This document shows, one piece after another, positions 34,513 through 43,923 of a stretch of 64,000 nucleotides of DNA. Source of the DNA: Bacteroidetes bacterium HGW-Bacteroidetes-16 (lineage in GTDB: Bacteria; Bacteroidota; Bacteroidia; Bacteroidales; F082); assembly GCA_002840975.1 (NCBI GenBank), contig PHDN01000012.1, positions 1 through 64,000 of the forward strand, read 5' to 3'. The position numbers and the translations under genes are program-made. Below the pieces are notes generated by a model, which saw nothing but the letters and a program-made list of their open reading frames with translations, did not search any database and was not told where the DNA came from. How positions within the stretch are numbered: the first letter of the stretch is position 1; the number at the start of each line of letters is the position of its first letter.

Positions 34513-34625
34513 AAGTCTGGTCTAAAAAGGTAATAGAACGATTTCAGCCACTTTTACCCCTTGGTCCCCTAAAGGGGAAGTGGCTGAAATTCAGTTATCA
34601 TGATTCACCTTTTTAGACCAGACTT
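34513..34625. repeat. Nested palindrome between convergent genes
   Basis: Outer perfect 19-base arms (34513-34531, starting AAGTCTGGTCT, and 34607-34625) enclose an inner pair of about 20 bases (34541-34562, starting ATTTCAGCCAC, and 34572-34590). The right outer arm ends in TTTTT for rightward transcripts. It fills the gap between the biotin carrier and engB genes. It may be a bidirectional terminator or a small MITE-like insertion. Confidence 0.75.
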
Positions 34626-34630
34626 TTTGA

Positions 34631-35251
34631 TTATATTTCGGTTTTTTTTTGATCGTGATAAAGGGTGTTTAAGCTATCGATGTAATCGAGCAAGGCTTCA
34701 CGCCCATCTCCCTTTTCGGCCGAAGTAACAACTATCGGAGGCAATTCTTCCCATTCCTCAAGCAATTTATGGCGATAAGCTTCTTCGTTATTGGTCAGTT
34801 GCATGGGCTTGAGTTTATCAGCTTTGGTGAACACCAGGGTAAATGGAATTTCTGACAAGGCCAGCCACTCCATAAACTCCATGTCATTTTTCTGGGGTTC
34901 GTGCCTGATATCTATTAACACAAAAACGCAGACCAGGTTTTCGCGTCGAAGCAGGTAATTCCTGATCATCTTTTCCCACTTCTCTCGTTCTGATTTCGAT
35001 CGCTTGGCAAAACCATAGCCCGGCAAATCCACCAAATACCAGGAGGCATTAATAACGAAATGGTTGATTGTAATGGTCTTCCCCGGTGTTCCGGATATTT
35101 TGGCCAGCTTTCGGCGGCCTGTGATCATATTAATCAACGACGACTTCCCCACATTTGAACGGCCAATAAAAGCATACTCCGGCTTGTCGGGTTTCGGACA
35201 CAACCTCACATCGGTGTTCGACATGATAAAGTCGGCATACTGAATAATCAT
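34631..35251 (-). CDS. engB: Ribosome biogenesis GTPase EngB (YsxC/YihA)
   Basis: 206 residues with all GTPase motifs in order: G1 GRSNVGKSS (30-38), G2 around TPGKT, G3 [11 protein letters not shown]4 TKADK and G5 SAEKGDG. The short length and the GYGFA switch are diagnostic of EngB, which acts in large-subunit assembly. It lies 4 bases after the GlsB-like gene and is probably cotranscribed with the acyltransferases. Confidence 0.96.
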   Translation of the reverse strand: MIIQYADFIMSNTDVRLCPKPDKPEYAFIGRSNVGKSSLINMITGRRKLAKISGTPGKTITINHFVINASWYLVDLPGYGFAKRSKSEREKWEKMIRNYLLRRENLVCVFVLIDIRHEPQKNDMEFMEWLALSEIPFTLVFTKADKLKPMQLTNNEEAYRHKLLEEWEELPPIVVTSAEKGDGREALLDYIDSLNTLYHDQKKTEI

Positions 35252-35255
35252 AATA

Positions 35256-36194
35256 TTATTGCTTTTTGTAGGTGGTAAGATGACGCTCTACTTTAACCGG
35301 GAAAATATCCGCAACCGTCAGTAATATCCCGGTCTCTTCCACCTCTCCAAAATGATCGTTTAAGGCGGTACCAAAACTCTTCATTGTTGATGACAGATTC
35401 ATGTACGCGTTCACAAGAGGTGGTATATTTTCACCCAGTTTTCTAACTTTTTGAACCAGGATCCGGTAATTTTCTTCATAATTACAACCGGTAAATATAC
35501 TATCCAGGATTTTTGAGTCAGTATAAAGTGGCAACGGGTGGTGTGGAAAGATCAGATTTTCCGGATCAGGAAAATACTTTTGCATGAAAAACAAGATCAA
35601 ATCTCGGGCAAACTTGTCAAAATCAAGGTACATGGTTACTTTTCCAAACAAGAACTTCACTTCAGGATTATTGATCAGGATAGCTCCAATACCATCCCAA
35701 AGGTTATCCAGCGCGTACATGCCACGCCGCAAATTGAAAGTAGGCTGATAATAGGGTTGTACGAACGAACGGCCCAGCTCAATGGTGTATGGAAAGTATT
35801 GATCGATGAATTTTTTTGTGTATTTAAACAAGTGTGCGGCAGGCGATTGTACAAAGCCCTTTTCATCAATAAATAAATTTTTGCACAGCGCGTAACGATA
35901 TCCGCCAACAATTTCCTTTTCAGCCGAATCCCATACGATCATTTGTTCAAATGCGTGTTCTCCAACATCATACTCGTCAATATCGATTTCTTTTCCGGTA
36001 CCACCACCGGCATCACGAAAAGTGACCTCGCGTAACCGACCTATTTCACGTAGTACGTGTGGTGCATTTTTATCATTTAAAAGATAAATCTCATTTTGAC
36101 CGTTATTGGCTTTGCGCAAAAACCTATCCTGATTAAGCTCATCGATCATCAGTTGCTTGTCAACAGGAGGAATAATTGTTTTCATTGAAACCAT
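35256..36194 (-). CDS. glsB: GNAT N-acyltransferase, GlsB-like (glycine-lipid synthesis)
   Basis: About 312 residues from the ATG at 36194 (another lies 9 bases on). The longest frame would overlap the upstream gene and has no support. It fits the OlsB/GlsB acetyltransferase group (PF13444 type): [20 protein letters not shown], the [11 protein letters not shown] strand and [12 protein letters not shown] are family landmarks. GlsB transfers a 3-hydroxy fatty acyl group to glycine, the first step to glycine lipids in Bacteroides. It follows the GlsA-like gene by 23 bases on the same strand. Confidence 0.85.
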   Translation of the reverse strand: MVSMKTIIPPVDKQLMIDELNQDRFLRKANNGQNEIYLLNDKNAPHVLREIGRLREVTFRDAGGGTGKEIDIDEYDVGEHAFEQMIVWDSAEKEIVGGYRYALCKNLFIDEKGFVQSPAAHLFKYTKKFIDQYFPYTIELGRSFVQPYYQPTFNLRRGMYALDNLWDGIGAILINNPEVKFLFGKVTMYLDFDKFARDLILFFMQKYFPDPENLIFPHHPLPLYTDSKILDSIFTGCNYEENYRILVQKVRKLGENIPPLVNAYMNLSSTMKSFGTALNDHFGEVEETGILLTVADIFPVKVERHLTTYKKQ

Positions 36195-36217
36195 GTTTGT
36201 ACTTAAATTACTAAATA

Positions 36218-37072
36218 TCAACTTGAAATAAATGGATCTGTATTGCCTGTGCCCATCGTGTAAACATATTTGCGTATTAATTCGGCCCACTCGCCGGGCG
36301 AGTGCTTTTTATCCAGTACCTGCCATGAAATGGGTTTCCCAAAATGAATGGTGATGGTTTGTCCACGTTGTTTTTCAAACTCATCCACCAGGTAAAGCAT
36401 CTCCAAATTGGCCTTGATGCCCAGTCTTTTCCTGATGTTCGACAAGTAATAGAAAAAGTTAGAGTTTCTACCCTCGATAAATGTTGGGATGATATCCCGT
36501 TTAAACCTCCGCGCTTTCGTAACAAAAGTGCTTTTCCATTCAAGGTCAATAATCTTTTTACCCCGCTTGCGCGAAACCAATCCAAAAGGGAAATAGCATA
36601 TCATTTGATTGGATGCGAAAGTTTCGTTAATAACCTGAATATTTTGCGCGTTGCTGCCATGCTTATTGATGGGGATAAACAGTACCTCCAGGTTGTTGAT
36701 ATTCATCAGAATATCATTTACCGGAAATACAATGTCCTTGCGAACCTTGCTAACAGCAAGCATCAAAGCAAGTCCATCCAAACCACCTAACGGGTGATTG
36801 GATGCAATAATACAACCGCTTTCCACGGGGATGTTTTCAATGCCAGTTATCTCCACCTTCACTTTCATATCATTCAATACGGCATCGATAAAATCAATGC
36901 CCTGTAAATGACCATGCCTTGAAAGGTATCCATTCAACTCATCCACATGGATGATGCGTTTAAGATAAGACAAAACAAATCCGGGCATAATTTTCCTTAA
37001 CAAAGGGTTCTTGTCATCAAGCACTTGCTCCAGGACAATTGGTTTTGTCGTAAAATCCTTCGTTTCTGACAT
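36218..37072 (-). CDS. glsA: PlsC-like O-acyltransferase, GlsA-like
   Basis: 284 residues. The acyltransferase motif is NHPLGGLDG (His93, Asp99), an HX5D variant of the usual HX4D block, followed by VLFIPINKHG and FPFGLVSRKR in place of the FPEGT block. This matches the GlsA/OlsA-like group that adds the second acyl chain to the N-acyl amino acid. With the adjacent GlsB-like gene it would make glycine- or ornithine-type aminolipids of the Bacteroidota membrane; gene order here is glsA then glsB. Confidence 0.85.
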   Translation of the reverse strand: MSETKDFTTKPIVLEQVLDDKNPLLRKIMPGFVLSYLKRIIHVDELNGYLSRHGHLQGIDFIDAVLNDMKVKVEITGIENIPVESGCIIASNHPLGGLDGLALMLAVSKVRKDIVFPVNDILMNINNLEVLFIPINKHGSNAQNIQVINETFASNQMICYFPFGLVSRKRGKKIIDLEWKSTFVTKARRFKRDIIPTFIEGRNSNFFYYLSNIRKRLGIKANLEMLYLVDEFEKQRGQTITIHFGKPISWQVLDKKHSPGEWAELIRKYVYTMGTGNTDPFISS

Positions 37073-37154
37073 GCGAAATTAATTCTTTTGGCAATTGACA
37101 AAGATAATGCAATTGGTGGTGACTGCTGTCAATACAAGTGATTTTCGTAATTAG

Positions 37155-37190
37155 AAAAAGGCCGTTCCAAAATTTGAAACAGCCTTTTCC
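37155..37190 (-). terminator. Terminator of the envelope operon
   Basis: Read leftward, AAAAGGCTGTTTC and GGAACGGCCTTTTT pair to give a stem with a T-run, about 75 bases after the stop of the last OmpH-like gene. Confidence 0.75.
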
Positions 37191-37264
37191 ACAATATGCA
37201 ATTTTGATTTTTTAGCGCTTCTGAATGGTACAGAATCAATTGCGCGTACTTCAAACCGTAATTT

Positions 37265-37783
37265 TTACTTTACGCCTAGTTTGGCCTTTACCAAGGGCAA
37301 TACATTATCGCCATTTTCATAAAAAACGAGGGCACCGGTTCCAACATCGAAAATATAATTGTAGTTATGTTCGCGGGCCACGTCTGAAATGCCTTTTTTA
37401 ACTTTTTCGATGAGCGGGTTAAAAAGCTCGGCTTGTTTAGCACTCAAATCCTGATCGGCTGATTGTTGGAAAGCCTGAATACGGGCCTGCAAATCAGTGA
37501 TTTCTTTTTCTTTAGTCTGACGAATTAAATCAGACATGGTAGCCACATTGTCCTGATAGGATGCCACTTTTGTCTGGTATTCCATGCCCATGGAACTCAT
37601 TTGTTGGTCAAGATAATCAGCGTAAGCTTTCAATTCCTTTTGCAAGGAATCGGTTTCCGGCATCAACGAGAGAATTTCGTTTGAGTCGATATAACCAAAT
37701 TTTGCTCCGGTTTGAGATGTTCCTGTAAAGGACACCAGTGCGATGAGCGATAATAATACCAATGCTTTTTTTAACGATTTCAT
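37265..37783 (-). CDS. OmpH/Skp-family periplasmic chaperone (second copy)
   Basis: 172 residues from the ATG giving MKSLKKALVLL; a signal peptide ends near TGTSQTG. The mature protein starts with GYIDSNEIL and has a long central helical, glutamine-rich coiled coil (about 45-135), then the YIFDVGTGALVF closing strand typical of OmpH. It probably holds outer-membrane proteins for BamA. It is the last gene of the envelope operon and a tandem paralogue of the gene at 37915. Confidence 0.92.
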   Translation of the reverse strand: MKSLKKALVLLSLIALVSFTGTSQTGAKFGYIDSNEILSLMPETDSLQKELKAYADYLDQQMSSMGMEYQTKVASYQDNVATMSDLIRQTKEKEITDLQARIQAFQQSADQDLSAKQAELFNPLIEKVKKGISDVAREHNYNYIFDVGTGALVFYENGDNVLPLVKAKLGVK

Positions 37784-37914
37784 TTTTTGTTCTATAAGTT
37801 TGATTAAAAACAATCCAAATTCAGGCGGCAAACATACTAAAAAATCACAATTCCTTCACCATGGAACTTTTAAAGGGCTGATTTATTATGAAATATTAAC
37901 AAGACTAATCCAAG

Positions 37915-38493
37915 CTACTTTTCATCGCGTGCACGCTGATCGCGCTTCACGGTTTGCATCACATTGCCCACTTCATCCAGCACATCATCACTGATATCAA
38001 ATTCGGGATTTGTGTACAACAGTGACATTCCTCCGGCTTTATCAAAAACGAAGGCATAATTCCTTGTGGCCGCGATGGTTTCGATGGCATTATACACTTT
38101 TTCCTGGATGGGCTTAACCAGCTCCTGGCGTTTTTGGTATAGGTCACCCTCGGGACCAAAATATTTACGTTGGAGTTCTTTAACTTCCTGCTCTTTTTTA
38201 ATGATTTCGTCTTCTCGTTTCTTTTTTACATCTTCAGGTAGCAATACCGATTCGGCCTGATACTTTTTATACAAATCGCTCACCAGGGTATAACTGGCTT
38301 CTATTTCCTTTTGCCAATTTTTCGACAACTCGTCAAGTTCGTCCTGGGCATCCTGAAATTCAGGAATGTTATCGAGTATGTATTCCGTATCCACGTAAGC
38401 ATACTTCTGGTTTTGAGCGTTTGCGCTGTTTATCCCGGCGATTAAAAAAACGCTTAAAAACAGTCCGCCAAATATTACTTTTATTGTTCTCAT
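37915..38493 (-). CDS. OmpH/Skp-family periplasmic chaperone (first copy)
   Basis: 192 residues: signal peptide to about NSANAQ, opening strand YAYVDTEYILDNIPE, a lysine/glutamate-rich coiled coil (about 55-140) and the FVFDKAGGMSLLY closing strand. Tandem OmpH genes directly after bamA are the usual Bacteroidota arrangement. The two copies differ in the tip of the coiled coil, suggesting distinct clients. Confidence 0.93.
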   Translation of the reverse strand: MRTIKVIFGGLFLSVFLIAGINSANAQNQKYAYVDTEYILDNIPEFQDAQDELDELSKNWQKEIEASYTLVSDLYKKYQAESVLLPEDVKKKREDEIIKKEQEVKELQRKYFGPEGDLYQKRQELVKPIQEKVYNAIETIAATRNYAFVFDKAGGMSLLYTNPEFDISDDVLDEVGNVMQTVKRDQRARDEK

Positions 38494-38545
38494 AAGATTA
38501 TTTATTTAATTCCAAATCAAATACAAATATATTGCCAAAAACAGT

Positions 38546-41188
38546 TTAATCAAGTGACTGGTTAAGCGAGAAATGAAAATGGCTGCCGTTGGCCGTAGGA
38601 ATACCGGGGATAGGATCGAATCCGTAGGCCCAATCTAGGCCCAGCATACCAAACATGGGCAGAAAGACCCTGATACCGACTCCGGCAGAGCGTTTTATAT
38701 CAAAAGGATCGAACCCCTGCGAACCAAGCCAGGAATTTCCTGCTTCAACAAAAGTCAACGCGTAAATGGTAGAGGTAGGAGCCAACGACAACGGGTAACG
38801 CAGTTCAAGGGAATATCTGGTAAACACTGTGCCGCCTATGTTTTTATCCTTGTAATAAAAAGGTGTTATCGATTCGTTTGTATAACCACGCATGCCGATC
38901 ACCTCACGACCATCGAAATTATTATATCCCGAAAGGCCATCGCCGCCCAGGTAAAAACGCTCGAAAGGTGTCACTCCCAGATCGCTGTTATAGTCGCCCA
39001 AATATCCAAACCTAAACTTGGAAGCCAGCACCAGTTTATCCATGAATTCAAAATACCAATAGGCTTTCACCTTCCATTTATGATACTCAATCCATTTGAA
39101 CTTCTCATTTTCTTCCATTTTCGAATAATCCCTATTTGAAAATGCAGAGTATGGAGGAGTTAGCTCCAATCCCAACGACAAATCGGAACCACGACGTGGA
39201 TAAATGGGTTGATCGATGGAGTTACGTCCTAAAATAATTTCATAACTCAGGTTATTAAATTTCCCGTTTCCATCGCCAATATAAAAAATGGTGCTGTAAT
39301 TGGTCAGGTTATAAAGCTGAATATTGACGCCCTGGTAAAAGGTAAAAAAGTCATCGGGCCATTCAAGTCGTTTTCCAATACCAACGGTAACCCCATTGAT
39401 AACGAAGGAAGACCTCAGTGTATCTGACTTAGGCAATCCATTTGAATAAATTGAATGGTAATATGAAACGGTAAGGGCATTGGGTTTTTTACCACCCAAC
39501 CAGGGTTCAGTAAATGAAACATTCCAACTTAAATAGTCTTTCCCATAGGTTTGGAATTTGAGTGCAAGCTTTTGCCCGTCACCGGATGGAATCGGTTTCC
39601 AAGCGTCTTTTTTGAAGAAATTATTCAACGAGAAATTGTTAAAGCTCAATCCAATGGTGCCAATAATACGTCCATAGCCCCAACCACCGGAGAGTTCGAT
39701 TTGATCGGCAGAAGTTTCCTCAACTTCATATTCAATATCTACAGTTCCTTCGGCTGCATTGGGATTGATGTTTGGAGTGATGGATTCGGCATTAAAATAA
39801 CCCAGGTTGGCTAACTCGCGTGTGGTGCGAATGATGTCGGAACGGCTAAACAACTGCCCGGGTCGTGTCCGCAACTCACGGATAATGACATGGTCGTTGG
39901 TTTTAAGGTTTCCTTTTACCGTAACCTCGTTAATACGGGCCTGCTTTCCTTCAAAAATCCTGATTTCCATGTCTATGGAGTCATGATCTACAAAGGTCTC
40001 GATGGGTTGCGCGTTAAAAAACAGGTAACCATTGTCCATGTATTGCGAACTCACATCAAAGCCATTGGGGTTGTATTGCAAGTTGGTTTCCAGAAGCTCT
40101 TTATTATAAACATCGCCTTTTTGAATTCCCAGAATAGCACTTAAAAAAGTGGAAGGGTAAACGGTATTCCCTACCCAGGTAATATTCCGGAAATAGTATT
40201 TATTGCCTTCCTCTATGGTGATGTCGATGGCCAGGTTTTCGTTATCTATGCGATAAACGGAATCGAATACAATTTGTGCATCCCGGTATCCCTTTTTGTT
40301 GTATTTGGCGATGATCAGTTGGAGATCATCATGATAATTCGATTCGATATATTTTGAGCCTTTAAAGAGATTGACACGGCAGTTTTGGTTAAAATAATCG
40401 ATAAACTGGTTTCCGGCTTGTCCAAATTTTAGCTTCAACGATGATCCTGTCATTTCAACCACCAAAGGGCCCAGACTGTCGAGTGGGCGAAATACTCCCC
40501 TGGCTTTGGTCTCTTTCATCGAAGACTTCACGGCGTCATCATTCAGCGCTTCGTTGCCAAAAATGTTGATGTCCTTGATTTTAACCTTTTTGTTTTTCTT
40601 GATAGTAATGACCAGGTCGACAAAATTATCGTTTTTTTTATCTGATTTTTCCACAACCGAAACCTCACTATTTAAAAATCCCTTTTCTGAATAGAATTTT
40701 TGAATAATATTTTTTGTCCGGATAATCAAGTGATCTGTTACCACATCACCTCTGGTGAGGTTAATTTTCTCCCTGATGTCATCAGCTTCGGTTTTTCTGA
40801 TTCCTTCAAATGAAAACTTGGCCAAGCGTGGCCGCTCCTTCAGGTTGATACTTAAAAAGATATTATTGCCCTTTATGCTGGTGGCTGTGATGCTGATGTT
40901 ATCAAATAATCCCTGATCCCACAACTTCCTGATGGCGCTTGTGATTTCGTCACCCGGAATTTTCACCCTTTTGCCAATTTCAATTTCCGACAGCATGATG
41001 ATGACATTCTTGTCCAGGAATTCAACCCCGGTAACCTCCACCCCGCCGATGATATACTCAACCGGTTTTTCATAATTTATCTTTGATAAATCGCTTCCGA
41101 GGCTAATTTGGGCAACCCCCTGTTGGTCGATAAGTACAAGACCTATCAACAAACAAAATACCGCTATTTTTCCAACTACTTTAATCAT
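38546..41188 (-). CDS. bamA: Outer-membrane assembly factor BamA
   Basis: 880 residues from the ATG at 41188; a TTG just upstream would add one residue. A signal peptide (to about GVAQ) is followed by five POTRA domains (about 45-460; for example VEVTGVEFLDKNVI, IFGNEALNDDAV and VKGNLKTNDHVI open successive domains) and an Omp85 barrel (about 490-880) with GGDGLSGYNNFDGREVIGMRGY. It inserts beta-barrel proteins into the outer membrane. It starts 4 bases after the uppS stop, within the conserved operon. Confidence 0.96.
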   Translation of the reverse strand: MIKVVGKIAVFCLLIGLVLIDQQGVAQISLGSDLSKINYEKPVEYIIGGVEVTGVEFLDKNVIIMLSEIEIGKRVKIPGDEITSAIRKLWDQGLFDNISITATSIKGNNIFLSINLKERPRLAKFSFEGIRKTEADDIREKINLTRGDVVTDHLIIRTKNIIQKFYSEKGFLNSEVSVVEKSDKKNDNFVDLVITIKKNKKVKIKDINIFGNEALNDDAVKSSMKETKARGVFRPLDSLGPLVVEMTGSSLKLKFGQAGNQFIDYFNQNCRVNLFKGSKYIESNYHDDLQLIIAKYNKKGYRDAQIVFDSVYRIDNENLAIDITIEEGNKYYFRNITWVGNTVYPSTFLSAILGIQKGDVYNKELLETNLQYNPNGFDVSSQYMDNGYLFFNAQPIETFVDHDSIDMEIRIFEGKQARINEVTVKGNLKTNDHVIIRELRTRPGQLFSRSDIIRTTRELANLGYFNAESITPNINPNAAEGTVDIEYEVEETSADQIELSGGWGYGRIIGTIGLSFNNFSLNNFFKKDAWKPIPSGDGQKLALKFQTYGKDYLSWNVSFTEPWLGGKKPNALTVSYYHSIYSNGLPKSDTLRSSFVINGVTVGIGKRLEWPDDFFTFYQGVNIQLYNLTNYSTIFYIGDGNGKFNNLSYEIILGRNSIDQPIYPRRGSDLSLGLELTPPYSAFSNRDYSKMEENEKFKWIEYHKWKVKAYWYFEFMDKLVLASKFRFGYLGDYNSDLGVTPFERFYLGGDGLSGYNNFDGREVIGMRGYTNESITPFYYKDKNIGGTVFTRYSLELRYPLSLAPTSTIYALTFVEAGNSWLGSQGFDPFDIKRSAGVGIRVFLPMFGMLGLDWAYGFDPIPGIPTANGSHFHFSLNQSLD

Positions 41189-41192
41189 CAAA

Positions 41193-41954
41193 CTATTTTG
41201 CTTTTAATTGGTCACTTGTCATACCAAAACGACGTTCACGTATTTGATACTCTACGATTGCTTCGTAAAAATCTTCTTTCTTAAATTCGGGCCACAGAGT
41301 GGGTGTAAAATAAAACTCGGCATAAGCAACCTGCCAAAGCAGATAATTGCTGACACGAAGTTCCCCGCTGGTTCTAATAACCAATTCGGGATCGGGAATA
41401 CCCGCGGTTGTCAAACAGCCGGCGAAGAGATGCTCATCAATTTCGGCCGGGCTAAGTTGGTTTTGGCTGACCATCACGGCAATTTTACGGGCCGCTTCTA
41501 CAATTTCCCAACGAGCACTATAACTCATGGCCAGGGTGAGCACCATGCGCGAATTGGCGGAGGTCTTCTCAATGGTTTCCATCAAACGTTGGTAATTCTC
41601 CGGTGGCAGGCTTTTCAAGTCGCCAATAGCGTTTAAACTAACATCATTTTTGTTGAGGGTATCCAATTCATTTACGATGGTTTCAACAAATAAATTCATC
41701 AGGGCATCTACTTCATCTTTGGGACGGTTCCAGTTTTCTGTTGAAAACGTATAGAGTGTTAGATATTTAATACCAAGTTCAACTGCAGCTTCGGTAATTT
41801 CACGCACCGATTCAACACCTTCGTGATGACCCAGGACCCGCTCTTTGCCTTGCTTTAATGCCCACCTTCCGTTACCATCCATAATGATGGCCACATGTTG
41901 AGGCAATTTTTGCAGGCATATTTTATCTTTAGCACTTACCATCCTGTCATTCAT
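41193..41954 (-). CDS. uppS: Undecaprenyl diphosphate synthase (isoprenyl transferase)
   Basis: 253 residues with the cis-prenyltransferase signature IIMDGNGRWA (catalytic Asp26), the LTLYTFSTENWNRP block and, near the C terminus, the PELVIRTSGELRVSNYLLWQ and ELYF-like region (AEFYFTPTLWPEF). It makes the C55 carrier for peptidoglycan and glycans. It directly abuts the upstream DUF6089 gene. Confidence 0.96.
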   Translation of the reverse strand: MNDRMVSAKDKICLQKLPQHVAIIMDGNGRWALKQGKERVLGHHEGVESVREITEAAVELGIKYLTLYTFSTENWNRPKDEVDALMNLFVETIVNELDTLNKNDVSLNAIGDLKSLPPENYQRLMETIEKTSANSRMVLTLAMSYSARWEIVEAARKIAVMVSQNQLSPAEIDEHLFAGCLTTAGIPDPELVIRTSGELRVSNYLLWQVAYAEFYFTPTLWPEFKKEDFYEAIVEYQIRERRFGMTSDQLKAK

Positions 41955-42788
41955 TTACCATTTGAGGGTATTACACCTTTTTTTGCTGTACAAGTCGAAC
42001 TTATAACTGATGGTTAAACCCGCGTAAGCCACCCAATCGAAATTTTTCTCTTCCCCACGTTGCATATTGGGTTGATGGTTTAATGTGGGATCGCTTAATA
42101 ATTCAGCGCCATTGTCCGGATTGATATTCTCCCCTTTGAGGTAGTAGGTTTTACTTACATCATCAATATAATCGGTAAAGGTTTTGCGCATGCCCCATTC
42201 AAGATTGAGCCCAAGCCGTTTTGAAAGACTGTATTTAAACCCAAAACCAAAGGGCACAGAGAAACTATATTTGCTGTAAGGGCTTCTTCCTTCGAACCCA
42301 ATATTTTGCCCCTCGGTTCCAAGTGGGCGGAGTTTTACACCATCAAGCGATTTAGGGGTGTAGGTAAAAATGCCAACTCCGCCAAAGAGATAAGGTGTAA
42401 AATAATCCATTTTGCTTCCGGTGAAATATTCCCAAAAATTAAACTCGGCCACCAGGGCCACATCGTTAAGGGTGGTTACGAAACTAAGATCACGATTGAT
42501 TACCCCACTGAGCTTATCATCGGCTCCGGTGACTTTTCCCCTATAATAACTCAACCTGAACGACCACCTGGTGTTTTCGCTGTAACGGGCTGAAATACCG
42601 TATGATGGGCGTGTTTTTGCGAAAGGCAATCCGGGGTTGAATTCTCCAAGGTAATACGATCCTCCTCCAAACAGCCCTACCTCAAGGTTTTGAGCCTGAG
42701 AAGTAAAAGCAAAAAGTACGATGATGACTCCAACTACGGCTCTACGGTATTGGTTCAATCTTTTCGGTTTTAAAATAATTCCTTCCAT
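41955..42788 (-). CDS. DUF6089-type outer-membrane barrel protein
   Basis: 277 residues from the ATG giving MEGIILKPK; the longer frame begins at a TTG. A signal-like hydrophobic segment ends near SQAQN, and the mature part begins EVGLFGGGSYYLGEFNPG, typical of DUF6089 barrels. Strands rich in aromatic residues and the YAGLTISYKFD end fit a small eight-stranded barrel. The gene is conserved between nadK and uppS in Bacteroidota, but its function is unknown. Confidence 0.87.
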   Translation of the reverse strand: MEGIILKPKRLNQYRRAVVGVIIVLFAFTSQAQNLEVGLFGGGSYYLGEFNPGLPFAKTRPSYGISARYSENTRWSFRLSYYRGKVTGADDKLSGVINRDLSFVTTLNDVALVAEFNFWEYFTGSKMDYFTPYLFGGVGIFTYTPKSLDGVKLRPLGTEGQNIGFEGRSPYSKYSFSVPFGFGFKYSLSKRLGLNLEWGMRKTFTDYIDDVSKTYYLKGENINPDNGAELLSDPTLNHQPNMQRGEEKNFDWVAYAGLTISYKFDLYSKKRCNTLKW

Positions 42789-42907
42789 CCTGATTTTGAG
42801 CGCCAAAAATAATCCTTTTTTTAGTTACTGCCATCGAAACCCCGGTTTCATTTTGCCATAGGGTACAGGCATTCAGTATATCAAACTCTATATCTTTTAT
42901 TTTAGTA

Positions 42908-43807
42908 TCATGTGTAATAATTCGTTTGTTGGTTCCTGTAATCCATTCCCCAAAGCAATTTATCTCTGATGGTCGAAAAAAAGTTCTTGCCCGGCATTTG
43001 CACCAGATTAATCCCGAAATCGCTTTTTCTTACGATGATTTCGGCTTCTTTTCCAATGGGCGATTGGCGTGAGTCCATGCTCATCAGGTACTTTTCTTCT
43101 CTTCCTTCAATTCGCATTTTAATGACGCTGGAATCTTTAATCACGATAGGTCGCACGGTTAAATTGTGAGACGCAATGGGAGCAATGATCATATTTTGCG
43201 ATCCGGGACTTACAATCGGGCCTCCAACACTTAATGAATAAGCAGTTGATCCGGTCGGAGTCGCGATGATCAAACCATCTCCATAATAAGAATTTAAAAA
43301 AAGATCGTCAACAAACACATGTACCATGATCAACGTAGGCGTAGCATTTCGGTATATGGCCAGGTCGTTGAGGGCAAAATTTATTTCGCCAAACAAATTT
43401 CCCGGTGCATCTAATTGCAATAAAGAACGTTTATCGAGTAAATAATTTCCTTCTTTGACATAGTTAACGGCTTCGACAATTTCATTTTTTGACATGCTCG
43501 ACAAAAAACCCATCCTGCCCAGGTTGATTCCTAAAATGGGTACACCTGAATCTCTGACAAATGGCACAGTGTCGAGAATTGTCCCGTCTCCTCCAACTGA
43601 AAACAGCATGTCGATGCCGTTTTTTACTTCATCAAAGGTGATGAAACTTTTGGTTGAAGTGGGAAAATGAAGCTGACCGGTAACCGCTTTTAAAAATGGT
43701 TCGTAGAAAAGCACTTCTATCTGGGATCGATGGAGCTCATCAAGCAACAGCTGCAGATACTGCTGATGTTGGTTAGAATAACCCTTACCGAAAAGTGCAA
43801 TTTTCAT
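42908..43807 (-). CDS. nadK: NAD kinase
   Basis: 299 residues with the GGDGT motif (72-76) followed by ILDTVPF, then GINLGRMGFL, the LNDLAIYR block and TPTGSTAYSLSVGGPIV. It phosphorylates NAD to NADP using ATP or polyphosphate in the cytoplasm. It is in the envelope operon at its usual Bacteroidota position, 119 bases before the DUF6089 start. Confidence 0.96.
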   Translation of the reverse strand: MKIALFGKGYSNQHQQYLQLLLDELHRSQIEVLFYEPFLKAVTGQLHFPTSTKSFITFDEVKNGIDMLFSVGGDGTILDTVPFVRDSGVPILGINLGRMGFLSSMSKNEIVEAVNYVKEGNYLLDKRSLLQLDAPGNLFGEINFALNDLAIYRNATPTLIMVHVFVDDLFLNSYYGDGLIIATPTGSTAYSLSVGGPIVSPGSQNMIIAPIASHNLTVRPIVIKDSSVIKMRIEGREEKYLMSMDSRQSPIGKEAEIIVRKSDFGINLVQMPGKNFFSTIRDKLLWGMDYRNQQTNYYT

Positions 43808-43923
43808 TTTCAGGTGTTTTTTAAGCAGACAAAAGTAATTTAAAATCCAGCTTACTAAAGAAAGATTGAGGGTTAATAGCTTGAAACAGCTTATTATTAA
43901 CGTTTTTTAACGGCCACAACCTG

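Noticed and set aside
36195-36290. Upstream extension of the GlsB-like protein
   Set aside because: It overlaps the 3' end of the GlsA-like gene and adds residues unlike the family.
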